This document shows positions 22,301 through 32,625 of a stretch of 64,000 nucleotides of DNA, piece by piece. Each line of letters begins with the position of its first letter. Position 1 is the first letter of the stretch. Made by a program: the position numbers and the translations under genes. The notes beneath the pieces were generated by a model. It had not been told where the DNA came from. It did not search any database and worked only from the letters and a program-made list of their open reading frames with translations. Source of the stretch: Branchiostoma floridae (Eukaryota; Chordata; Leptocardii; Amphioxiformes; Branchiostomatidae); contig NC_049995.1 in the NCBI RefSeq assembly GCF_000003815.2, forward strand, positions 12,977,712 to 13,041,711, written 5' to 3'.

Positions 22301-25300
22301 GCAGCTTCACTGTCTAGATTTGGCACACAAGTCGGTTAAAAGTTGTGCTGTTCACCAGGCTCAAGGTGCAAGCCTTTGAGCACACCTTCCCTTTAAGCTA
22401 TCCTGTCTGTAGAAACTTAGTGCCAGAAGGACTTTAAGGTAGTACCTTGCTGCTATCAAGACATCAGGACCCGAGTTTGCCAGGAATGTAACCAACAGCA
22501 TGTCTGAGAAACGCCAAAAGCAAGAAACACTGCTTTCAAGTCCTGTACAAACCCAGCCTGCTGTATTTCAGCCCACCAACATCCCAGTGCCAGTATGTGG
22601 ACATGTGACAGACCAGTCTCTTCCATCTGCACCAATCCTAGCAGCAAGGGGCACAGACCATCACCATGGTAACCAATGGCAAGTGGAAAATCAGTCTCAG
22701 AGGATGACATTTGGGGGAAAAGGATCAGCAACAGGACAGTTCAGGTATCCACGTGGTGTTGCAATATCAGATGAAGGGGAGATTTTTGTAGCAGACTATT
22801 GGAACTACAGAATCCAAATCTTCACCCTGCAGGGAAAATTTGACCGACAGTTCCCAACAGTCGTTTCAGGTGAAGAGAAAATGAAACCATCTGATGTGGC
22901 CCTGGACAGGGAGGGGAACCTGTGGGTGGTGGGCAAGACAGGGTCTGCTGAATTTGCTGTGCAGTACAATAAACAGGATATACTTAGGAAGTTTGACCTA
23001 CAGAAGACAATTTGGGGAAGAGGGGTTCTTGTGGACACCAGGAGGAACCACATCCTCATCACACAAACCAAAGGAAAGCCCCCCAACCAGTATGGCGAAT
23101 TACAAGTGTTCAGGCCAGATGGGACACTTGTGACAACTGTGGGTGAACAGCAGGGGATGAAAAATCCATGGTACATCACTGTGGACAGGGAAGGGAACAT
23201 TCTTGTATCGGACTGTGTAAATCACTGTGTCTATGTGTACAATGATGATGGAAGTGAGTTTTTGTTTCTGTTTAGAGGTGAGGAAAGTGGTGAAGGTCAG
23301 CTGATATCGCCCCATGGCATCTGCACAGACAGGGCAGGTAACATCATCGTGGCAGACTATGGAAACAGCCGTGTTGAAATGTTTGACAAGAAAGGCAAAT
23401 TCCTTAAACACATCACTACAGACATGGGAAAGCCACAGGCTGTTGCCATGGGGACAGAGGCACAGCTAGTGGTGACTGATTGGGTGGATGACACAGTCTC
23501 CATATTTCACAGCTACTGAATGTTTTAAAGAACTAAACAGTATGTTAAATGTCAAACAATCAGATTCCCCTTACACGTGTACCTGTATGTATTGTAAGCT
23601 GTAAGCTTTATAACTCTTTGTGGACATTCTGATGAGAAAGAGGCCTTGTTACAGATCCACTTCTGCATAATGCAGGGTGCAAAGAAGTTGTATCCTCTGT
23701 TTTTCTCAGCATAGAAAAGGATCCTTAATTTGGTCTGTATGATCATAATGATTATAGTACTTAGAGCCATTGCCATGGCAACACAGGACATGCTAGTAAC
23801 TAAGTATAGGAGATACTAGTAAGGAGATACTGTAAATGCAGAAACTTTTGCGGTGGATTAATGTTTGCGGTTTTCAAATTTAAAACCGCCGCGAACATTT
23901 TTCCATAACAGTAAGAGACTACAGTGTATGGTGCTACCGTGAAATTAAAACCGCCCCGAAAAGTCCATTTTCCCGCTACTGCGAAATTAAATCTCCGCGA
24001 ACTTAAATGCATTTACAGTAATCTTTTATTCAATGAATTACAAAAAATTGAAATGATTATCATTATTGCAGACTGTTGGGTGTATAATTCCAACTTTTTC
24101 ACAAGTATTTCTGAAATCAATCTTTATGTTAGGTTATGATAATGGTCAACAATATTGATGTCGCTAGAAAGTAAATAGAGACATTCGAGAAGTAATGTAG
24201 TAGTCTATGCAGATGTGGAGATATTTTACAAGGTAGTTGAATTGTTTTCCACAAGTTTGGTAATTTGTTGTTTTTTACTGTCAAATAAAGTAACTAACTG
24301 TAACATGCATTGCACTTGTCATTTTATTTTCCAACAACTTGGAATTTTACAAAGTCAGTACATCTGATTCAACACTCTAATAGTGATATATACCATATAT
24401 AGTACACATTTCTTGAGGCTGAAGATTTATTTTTACAGTAAATTGTTATATTTTGTAAGGCCCTGAAGAATTATAGCTTGAAAAAGACAAATTCAAGGTA
24501 AAACCGTCAGGTTTGACTGTAAACAATGCTCCCCCCCCAACCTAGATAATTCTAAGATATGAGCCGATTGATAACCAGCCTTTGATTCATCAGACTCTGT
24601 AAAAAGGTAAGCCAGGGCTTCATAATTATTCAAAAGCCAGCCCTTCGCATGGTAACTGAACAATATGCTATATACATTTACAAATAATCAAAAGGCATGT
24701 ATAAAGGTGTTCACTGCGCAAAGTACAAGACTTGAAGGTATTTTTTACGATCAACCACGTGGAGATGATTGTTCAAAAGGTACAAGCTATTTGATGAGCA
24801 CTGTAGACCCGACTGTTACTAAGACAGAATAAGGCAAAATGAGGTATAAACCAAAGAGTGTAGGTTTGACAGACATTTCGTTCTACTTAGAGGTCTGTTC
24901 CGGAGGTACGAGCTGTTTGCTAACCAGTCTCCTGCCCTGATGGGACTGAGGGAGCCATTTGTGAAGGGGAGGCAGGAGGAGGGGGATGAGAGTGTGCACA
25001 GCTTCTTCTGTAGGAGGCTGGGGAAACAGGTAAGGTTCTCCATCTGTGACTTATCTGTTTCTAACTATGAGAGAAAACAGGTAAGACTGAAGATTCTAAC
25101 TGTTTCTGAGGGAGCCATTTGTGAAGGGGAGGGAAGAGAAGGGGGACAAGGCTGTGCACAGTTTCTTCTGTAGGAGACTGGGGAAACAGGTGAGGTTCTC
25201 CATCTGTGACTTCCAAAGTTTCTAACTGTGTCTGAGGGAAATATGGAAGGTACTGTCTCTGTGACTCCCAAAGTTTCTAACTGTGTCTGAGCGACATGTT

Positions 25301-28300
25301 TGTGAAGGGAGGGAGGAGGAGGGGGATGAGAGTGTGCACAGCTTCTTCTGTAGGAGGCTGGGGAAACAGGTGAAGCATTACAACATTAGTTTATCTATAT
25401 ATTGGTGAATCTATGCAATCAAAAGTCACCTAGAAGCTTAGATCTTACAACAATCTCTATTGAAGTCCACGGCTTAAGTACAAGTAAGTACATTGTATTT
25501 TAAGTCTTTTACAGAATTCCAAGGACCAACAATTTCTATTGCCATCAACATCAGGGCACAACAGCCATAAGTCAACAGAGATATATGATACATGGGTCAG
25601 AGTTATATGACCTTCAACCCGTTGCTGAGTGTATGTGATCTATGACTAGTTGCTTGTATGTTATATGTTTATGTAGTAAGGTTGTGTTCCTACATGATTG
25701 GTCATTTGAATTCTGAAGAAGGCTGCAGTGAGACAGTTGAATGCACAGTCTTGTGTAAAACTAATTCGTAGTTAAAACTGACTCTGCCCCCTTCCCCAGT
25801 TTACAGACAATGCCATTGACCCGATGGTCCGTGGGATCTACGGCGGCGACTGTCGGCAGCTGAGCGTCCAGGCGCTGTTTCCCAGCATACAACAGGCAGA
25901 GAGGCGGAAGGGGTCCATCACAAGAGGGCTGCTGTTTGGGCCGAAGAAAAAAGGTTTGTGAAGAAAATAATCTCTGACCAATTATGGGTCAGCAAATAAT
26001 CTGGTAACACAGCCCATATTCTTGAGAAATAATCAAGCCAAGAAAAATAAATATCCTGTCAGTCACAATCTAGGTATACATATCTGTTATGAAAATAAGG
26101 TAAGGGCTCTGTCTACTGTACGTTATATGTTACATATTACATGTTCTTGAATTGGTACTGATTCTACATTCTACAAAAAAAATAGCCAGGGAATTCCTGC
26201 ATGTCTGTGGTCTTCAGAAACAAATGTCCACAATTTTTACAAAAAAAATAGGCTTATATGAAATATACAATAGTTTCACATGAATTGGATTTGGATATGT
26301 CCATGGTGCTGATTCAAAAATCTACTAAAGAAACAATGGAAATTTAGGAAAGGTAGCCACACAGATTGTGTTCTGTAGAATAACCATAATTTATTGATAC
26401 AAAAATAATAATAATTCATTGATGGGAGTATCAAATGCATGAACGTTTCTCTGTGACTGAACCTGTCCTTGGTGCTGATTCCATTATCTACCAAGGAAAC
26501 AGATAGGATAAAGGAAAGGAGATGCCACAGGCTTAGTCATTTGTAAACCCAATCTGTAGATGGACTATAGACAATATACATGTACAACAATTTCTCGCTA
26601 ATAATCTTATTAATTGGACTTGTCCTTGGTGCTGATTTTCTGTCTAGTTCAAACTAAAATCAATGGAATATTGTCATTAAGATACAGTCCCATGATTGAT
26701 AATCTGATCTTCTCTCTGACTATATCTGTCTACAGAAACACTTTTCAATCTGTCCAAAAGATAGATACATGTAGGTCTATATGAAATATACAATGGTTTC
26801 ACAGGGATTGGACATGTCCTTAGTGCTGATTCCACAATCTACTAGAAATTAATCAGAAAATGTAGGCAGGCTGTATTCTGTAGAACCCAGAAGCTGTACA
26901 CAGGACTAAATAACAAATGTGCAACCGTTCCAGAGTGATTGGACCTGTCCTTGGTGCTGAATTTCTTCTTCCTAAACATCTATAGACATTTCTGTCTTTG
27001 GAACATTCCCTTCATAGGTAACAAGATCTCTTCTTGCACCTACGTACAGAATCACCCCTTAAGGTAGACAGTGAGCTCCTTAAGAAGGCAAGGCAGGAGA
27101 GATGGGCCCTGTGGTCGCTGAAGGACGGTCTTGAGGCACTGTCTAACTCCTTACAGGAATACCTGATGAAAAGTGGGGTGGAACTTCTTACAGACAGGAG
27201 GGTGGAGACGCTGGAGTTTGACACAACCAACCAGGTGGTACAGGTGAGGAAGAGGTAGTAAAGAATGTTTGTTGTTTGGCATTTTCTGGCACTCCTCAAG
27301 TCATCAATCCAGATTTACACCTTTGGTACACTGAAAAACGAACTAACTTCCAGAAAAAGCAAGGGACTTTTGCAACAGCTGGAAAGTTTTGAATTTTGTT
27401 GAGGTGCAGTACGCGCTTAAACAATAATGCATTGGTCAATAAAGGTTAGAATTAGAAGATTTTCAAAAAAGCAGTTTATTCAACCAACTGGATATGATTC
27501 CAGAATCATATCCAGTTGCTTAAGTTGCTGCTTTTAAGAATATAATAATGTATTAGAACTGGTGGTAGCTATAGTGTGCTTTGCTGTATCAACACACACA
27601 CCCTTCCTGCCCAGGTGAACACCCTTGATGAACAGCTGCAGGTGAACCATGTCATATCTGCAGTGCCAAGTCAATGTGAGTACTGTTGTTGTTTATTGTC
27701 TATTTCTTAATTATAGTCAATGCTCAGAAATGCTATATACATGAAAGACAATGCCAGTTTATTTTGTTGGCTCTTGCACATTTTAAGGTAAGAATAAAGC
27801 ATGTCAGTTCAAGATGAAAAGAAATTATGTTCGATTGGACACTTCACAGTGCCCAGTGACACATCGGTCAGTAAGGTTTCTTGCTGTTTCTATGTTGCTA
27901 GGCTGTGGGAATGCGAGAAATTGATTGAATTCTATTATTAAACTGAACTTCAAGCTTTTTTTTTCTAGATATATCCTCATGTCTCACCAAACATTTTGAT
28001 TGGCTAAGTTCAAGACTGCATTTTAACCATAAACTCAACATTTTCCCCAGGTTTGTCTCAGATGTTTGCTGGTAATCATCCCATTCTATCTGAAAACCTG
28101 AGCGTGAATCCGTCCGCCACGATCGGCTTGGTCAACCTGGAGTTCTCAGGATCTGTGCTGCCCTCTGAGGTACGTGTGTTTGGGGGCTGGGGGTGTAGCT
28201 AGTGACGAAACATCATTAATGATGCGTCAGCTCTGTGAATGATTCAGTTTTAATGTTTAGGACCCTTAGCTTTCCACTGGATGGAGGCTGGATGGGGGTA

Positions 28301-30235
28301 TAAGTATGGAAGTCACAATGGTTTTAGGTCAGTTTCAGTTTTATTTTTGTTTCATCGAGTGCTGTTTTCTTAGCTTGTAAAGCTTGAAAAGTTATTTTCC
28401 TTTTAAAGTAAGTCTTACAGGATCCTTATCTGTCCTTAAAACTTTGGTGTCATTAAGAGATTTGGAGAAGACGTCTTAAGTCTTAAGAAACTCTTACAGA
28501 TTCCTTGTCTGTCTTTAAGGGATTTGGTTACCTGGTGCCATCAGGACAGCCAGAGAGGATTCTGGGAGCTGTGTTTGACTCCTCCATCTTCCCACAGCAC
28601 AACCGTCCCAACAGCGCCACCACGAGGCTTACGGTAGGTACTGCAGGGGAGGGGCATTTGCATGATGTACAGTACTACTAAATCAACAGTATACAAAAAG
28701 GCAGATATGCCTAAAAAACAGTACAAAATCCAGAATGATGTGTTACAATGATGTAGGTGAGGCATACGGGGTAAGGTAAAAGTTACTCATCGACGTGGAT
28801 GAAAATATTGTCAGTATTTCAGATAGCATGAAAGGTAGTGGATGCTATCTGATAGATTTTTAATTTAGAGCAGAATTTTTTTACATTTGTCCATTTTCAA
28901 ATTTCATGTAGTTGCTGGAGTTATGTAGTTTTCTGACAAAGCTGGCAGAAATATGATCGAGATGTGCTACGATGGAAAAGTTCAGTAAGCCCTGATTAGT
29001 CCATTCCCTTCACATCATTCTTATCATGAACCTCAGGCCATGTGCGATAACTATGATCTCCTGTTTGCTGAACATTCAAGTCCAAGTGTATTACCAAGTT
29101 CAAGTTTATATTTGTTGTCAAGCTCATGTTTATAGCCAAGTTTAAGCACATGTTTATTGATAAGCTTTCTTATCCCCTAGGTGATGATGGGAGGTACCTG
29201 GTTTTGTGAGCAGTTCGGCGACCCTAACGAGGTCGACACATCCCTTCTCCTGGACGTTGCCTTGGAAACCATGAGCCGACACCTAAACATCACGTCCAGC
29301 CCGCTGCGGTCTTTCACTACTATTCAGAAGGTTGGGATTTATTGTTGAACTCTTTGAACAATACAGTATTAGTACCATAATTATAGGCACAGCTGTAGGG
29401 ATGTTTCATTTATTCACTCATTCATGCCCCTATTGTTTCATTCATTTATTCATACATCCATTCATTCATTTATTGATGCATTCTTTTTACTCATTCATCC
29501 ATTCACTTATTGACATAATTATTGGTTCACTCATTCCTGCATTCATTCATACAGTCTGTCATTCTTTTTTTATCTGTTCTATGCAGTTTATATACTGAGT
29601 ATTACTAAGTGTTAGTGCAAAATTCAGTTTCAAGAAAACAAAACCATACTCATATGATTAAAGAGAGAAACTTTAATGCCTGACAATACCAGGGAAAAGC
29701 AATGACTAATCACGATTAGAATCAACCAAAGAAATAGAAGATTTTGAAAGTTGTATATTAAATACACTATAACTTAAATTACGCTTACCCTTATATCACA
29801 CTACTTATGTTTCCATTACAGGATTGTATACCACAGTACACACTTGGACACACGGACAGATTAGGTAAGGTGGCCAGGAATATTTTTGAGATTCTCAGAA
29901 TGAAATCTGAGAGGTGTGGGCAACAGGATTAGTATGTCCACAAGGCCAACACCTCCTGAGTACAGTTAAAAACAAAATTATATTTGAAAATCATAAATAT
30001 TTCTTATTGAATCACAATTTTTCAGACTTTTAGCCATTCTGATACATGCATAAGTTTTATACAGGTTTGCATTTGCTTGTGTTTATCCACAGAACAAATG
30101 GAGTCATACATAGCAGAGAAGAGACTACCGCTGAGCCTGGTCGGTTGCTCGTACCGAGGGGTTGGGGTGAACGACTGCGTACTTGATGCCAGAAAAGCTG
30201 TTACAAACTTGTTGAAGACTCATGAAAGAGACTGA
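16381..30235 (+). CDS. PPOX: Protoporphyrinogen oxidase, complete
   Basis: FAD enzyme of the inner mitochondrial membrane that oxidises protoporphyrinogen IX to protoporphyrin IX, the step before ferrochelatase. Twelve coding exons: 16381-16467, 19613-19747, 20112-20227, 24891-25029, 25800-25953, 27050-27243, 27615-27675, 28051-28169, 28520-28633, 29181-29330, 29822-29864, 30093-30235. All are GT-AG and phases agree, giving 484 residues (human about 477). The N-terminal dinucleotide-binding loop is VAVIGGGISGLSAAYYLS, followed by LLEGSSRLGGWLQS. Later landmarks are RGIYGGDCRQLSVQALFPS, the HVISAVPSQ segment, GFGYLVPS, IPQYTLGH and the C-terminal FAD motif YRGVGVNDCV. A splice acceptor (CCCTTAG) directly precedes the ATG, so an untranslated first exon lies upstream. 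Introns 1 and 3 host a retrotransposon and another gene. Confidence 0.97.
16760..17058 (-). pseudogene. ORF2 fragment: start of the AP-like endonuclease
   Basis: LSICSYNCNGMGDHRKRNQI, then YCIQETHS and GWGG-type SEWGGPILFNHG, are the first part of an EEP endonuclease domain (catalytic N and E visible). The frame ends after about 75 residues of the domain; no reverse transcriptase follows before the poly(A). The roughly 1 kb between it and ORF1 (17090-18118) shows no coding signal. Confidence 0.7.
18119..19087 (-). CDS. L1-type ORF1 protein
   Basis: Open frame of 322 codons. A basic N-terminus (MKKRNRTSTGSS from an internal Met, which may be the real start) is followed by a long coiled coil (about 75-170, heptads such as LDTKVEGLTTDVSTLRGRV). 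A central RRM-like domain (ADVIIRGIPYRKEEDCGQVF) and a C-terminal domain (LLVRFVSFHDKDRVLQAGRK) come next. This is the layout of the L1 ORF1 RNA chaperone that coats element RNA. The frame is intact in an otherwise defective element. Confidence 0.85.
   Translation of the reverse strand: MSVPQNSSDCLHTSITAALLPIDFAWLMKKRNRTSTGSSTEGKSPSQKNPPPKTPKMATSRSDAGSEKVTMTSLSPELQTLAQLILAQVQKQQETVLAEFNAVGEKLSAQIRTLDTKVEGLTTDVSTLRGRVRELESAAELQESEVQRLNEALQEERRERVKAILLTERYSMKADVIIRGIPYRKEEDCGQVFADFLTNELGFDVTLDMPTVAIHRLAKPSFTRPNPPLLVRFVSFHDKDRVLQAGRKIRGSKFVVHEHLPPALQAARSKLIPERNTEIDKAKNSNTKVSVSIWVPPKSTFAVLMVDRKERKRVDAVDCVLK
20440..20680. mobile_element. Possible LINE/SINE 3' tail
   Basis: In PPOX intron 3, GGCTGTGTGTTCGGTACAGC, then CAAACCAATAAATAG and an A-rich run, looks like the 3' end of a non-LTR element. 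Boundaries and class are uncertain. Confidence 0.3.
22500..23519 (+). CDS. NHL-repeat beta-propeller protein, intronless
   Basis: A 339-residue open frame in PPOX intron 3, same strand. Residues 1-65 are low complexity. From about 68 there are NHL repeats of TRIM-NHL type: FGGKGSATGQFRYPRGVAIS with GEIFVADYWNYRIQIF, then DREGNILVSDCVNHCVYVY, and GQLISPHGICTDRAGNIIVA with DYGNSRVEMF. About six blades are visible, the last closing at VVTDWVDDTVSIF. No RING, B-box or coiled coil is present, unlike TRIM2/3/71. Likely a retrocopy or a stand-alone NHL gene; lancelets have many. Its substrate or RNA target cannot be told. An AATAAA follows at 24284. Confidence 0.85.
   Translation: MSEKRQKQETLLSSPVQTQPAVFQPTNIPVPVCGHVTDQSLPSAPILAARGTDHHHGNQWQVENQSQRMTFGGKGSATGQFRYPRGVAISDEGEIFVADYWNYRIQIFTLQGKFDRQFPTVVSGEEKMKPSDVALDREGNLWVVGKTGSAEFAVQYNKQDILRKFDLQKTIWGRGVLVDTRRNHILITQTKGKPPNQYGELQVFRPDGTLVTTVGEQQGMKNPWYITVDREGNILVSDCVNHCVYVYNDDGSEFLFLFRGEESGEGQLISPHGICTDRAGNIIVADYGNSRVEMFDKKGKFLKHITTDMGKPQAVAMGTEAQLVVTDWVDDTVSIFHSY
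23828..24020. mobile_element. Tc1/mariner-type MITE, about 190 bp
   Basis: Bounded by TA; termini CTGTAAATGCA and TGCATTTACAG are exact inverses. The inside carries several GCGGTTTT/AAAACCGC blocks. It lies in the 3' UTR of the NHL gene. A truncated relative is at 3148-3243. Confidence 0.7.
24284..24289 (+). terminator. Polyadenylation signal of NHL gene
   Basis: AATAAA followed by a T/G-rich region, about 765 bases after the NHL stop. PPOX transcripts read across it, so it must be ignored or weak in that context. Confidence 0.4.
25094..25371 (+). repeat. Two partial tandem copies of PPOX exon 4 with splice donors
   Basis: The end of exon 4 (GAGGGAGCCATTTGTGAAGG through TTCTTCTGTAGGAGGCTGGG, then GAAACAG|GT) recurs with donors at 25189/25190 and 25369/25370, 160 and 180 bases apart. 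The second copy has many changes; the third keeps the coding frame of the last 20 or so residues. Neither copy has the start of the exon with its acceptor. Confidence 0.8.
26270..26965. repeat. Degenerate tandem repeat in PPOX intron 5
   Basis: ATTGGACNTGTCCTTGGTGC, then TGATTC and ATCTAC, occurs near 26285, 26456, 26614, 26805 and 26937. Spacing is 130-190 bases. No coding signal. Confidence 0.7.
29400..29560. repeat. (ATTC)n-like simple repeat
   Basis: Degenerate CATTCATT tract in PPOX intron 10; the frame through it is low complexity only. Confidence 0.85.
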
Positions 30236-30439
30236 GTAAAGATTACAGAAATCTCAATTGACAAAACAAAAGTATAGCAATTTTTGTAAGATCTTTAACT
30301 GTGCACACGCACACATGGATGTAGGTTTGGATGGAACTATCCAATATCTGGGACCGTGTTCCGGACCCTAGTGTAAAATGTTATTTTTTTTCCAAAAGAT
30401 AGTTTTACAGAATAATGATAGTCAAGAGTTATTGAAACT

Positions 30440-31130
30440 CTATGTCAAAACTATATAGTTATAGATCTGATGTACAAATATTTCTTTACTTCCTTAAGTT
30501 GAATTTATCACAATCACAATGTAAAAGAAGGGCAAAACAAGCGTCAAAATTTTTTTGCCAAAAGAAAATTTACAGAGTTATTGAGACTTGATGTCAAGGA
30601 CAAGTGACAACTTTGATATAAAGACTACAACATTCAAATACTTCTCACTTTGAATGAACTAAACTCATGTCGAAAAGAACTTAGCAAACATGCAAGTCAG
30701 ATGCATTTTTATATAGCTTTAAGTTTGTCTTAGCATTTTAACTTAAAGACATTGGTGTCTATTATTCTTGCAGTAGATTTAAAGTAACTTGCCACAAAAT
30801 GTACAACATAAAGTTTGGCTTAGAGTCTTCTCAACTACAAAGTTATAGTGCATTATTTCTTTACTTTCTTAAGTTGAATTTATCACAATCACAACGTAAA
30901 ATGAGAACAAAACAGGTGCATAATACTAAGTTCCTCCCCGCAGACACACTTAAGACAACGTTAACAATTCCATAAAATCTTAGCACGTTTAACTTAGCAC
31001 TGATGTCTATTATTTTTTTCAGTCTGACCTGAAGTTTTCACAACTACATAGTTAAAGAGTTACATTATTGCTTTACTTTTATCACAATTACAATGTAAAA
31101 GGAGGGCAAAACAGGTGCATATTTTCCTTT
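30440..31130. repeat. Degenerate tandem blocks after PPOX stop
   Basis: TTTCTTTACTTNCTTAAGTTG, then AATTTATCACAATCACAANGT, AAAA and GGGCAAAACAGGTGCATA, is seen at about 30480-30545, 30858-30920 and 31070-31115. It is probably in the 3' UTR or just downstream; no clear poly(A) signal before it. Confidence 0.6.
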
Positions 31131-31274
31131 ACAAGTTGCCTCCTCCTCTCTACCACAGGCACACTTAAGAAAACATCAACAATTCTGTAAAAATCAACCA
31201 TGTTTACAAATAAACAATGCTAGAAATATTACATTAAAAGGATAATCCATATAGAATACAACACAGTATATTCC

Positions 31275-31572
31275 TTATGACCAGAGGTACTGACCGGACC
31301 ACAGGTCGTATCACCCTGAAGAGTGTGGTGGGCTCTTTAACGTGCTTGAGGTGTGGCTCTCTTCAAACACAGGACCTCCATTTAACGTCCTATCCGAGGG
31401 ACGGACCTAACCGAAGCTAGGTACTCATTTTCACCCGAGTGAAGTGAGGAAAGTCGTGTTAAGTGCCTTTCCCAAGGGCACAACATCGGGACAAATCAGC
31501 AGTTTCGAACCCATTACCTCTGGGGTCTGGGTTACACACCGATTACGTCACACGACGCCACACAAGGTCCGG
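31275..31572 (-). mobile_element. tRNA-derived SINE
   Basis: Read on the minus strand, the head has a tRNA-like A-box region (TGTGACGTAATCGGTGTG) and the B box GGTTCGAAAC. The body includes GTGCCCTTGGGAAAGGCACT and CCCTCGGATAGGACG, a block found in SINEs of many marine invertebrates. It ends near the CAGTACC/GGTCCGGT region at its 3' end. Confidence 0.65.
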
Positions 31573-32034
31573 GTAATGGGAGATTTGGATTGTATTATGA
31601 TTCATTCTATCCATCTTGATTTTTTGGCAGACATTTTACAAATTGCAGGCAGGTGGGTATTACAAGCCCTGTATGTTTTTGGTGGGTTATTTAGAAAACG
31701 GTATTGCTTATCTGAAACATTTGCACCCTGGTCTGAACCCAGAGACTGAATACAGTCATTTCCTCCTCGGTCACACTTCTTGGTTAACCTGTTGCCGAAT
31801 TTCTATTTTTTTGAAGAAGTCATAACACAGAATCATGGACTAAATATCACAATTGTGTATGGAATTTTTTCTACCAGCCCTCAGTTTTCACCTTTACCTC
31901 TTCCTGATTTTTTTTTTTCATTTTCAAAATTTACAGTTAAAAAAAATAATAATCGGTGTGACCAGAAGCAGCGCCGTTTTGGAGAGAAAAAAAAGAAAAG
32001 GCACATATTTATAACGATTGTCTCTGTTTTGTTG

Positions 32035-32312
32035 TCAAAGTCAAAGACCTTCCTGCACCAGATGGTGCATATGGCGGCGCCCATCTTCGTTTCTGTAGCC
32101 CTGGGTCACACAACTTTTTTAATCACTACAGCAAGGGGCTTATCGACTGGTAGTGGTGTGTGATCAACTTCCATACTCTTTCTCGAATACTGAGTGCTAA
32201 GCATAGAAAGTTGTATGTACCATTTTAAAGCCTTTTGGTATGACTCGGCCGGGGATCAAACTCACGACCTACTGAATGCACGGCGAACATTCTACCCACT
32301 TGGCAATTTTAC
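32035..32312 (-). mobile_element. Second tRNA-derived SINE
   Basis: On the minus strand TTGCCAAGTGGGTAGAATGT is an A-box-type start and GAGTTTGATCCCCGGCC a B box. The body carries GGTACATACAACTTTCTATG, the GCTTAGCACTCAG block and a tail with GGTCTTTGACTTTGAC. It is not a tRNA gene because the arms downstream of the B box do not close. Confidence 0.65.
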
Positions 32313-32625
32313 TCTGTTTAGTAGCTGAACGGCGCTTGCAATGCTATATAGTGGGGATTCCACAGAAGCAAGGTTGTCCAAACATTTAATAAATTTTAAA
32401 AGTAAATGTTTTTTCATACGAATGGTCTGTGATCTCTATGTTTTTCCATTCATCACCAAGACCATGTTGATTTGATTATATGGATGACATGCGCATACAT
32501 TAATTTTCAGCGGTTTCCAAAAAAGTTTTCAAGCAAACTGTAAATCGTGCAAAGTGATGGAGGGCAACTTTTTTTGGGCCAAACTCTTTTTTTTCACGAT
32601 GTTTCCACATTTGGATACAAGGAAT

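Noticed and set aside
32250-32312. Possible tRNA gene on the minus strand
   Set aside because: A and B boxes are present but the acceptor stem does not close and a SINE body follows.
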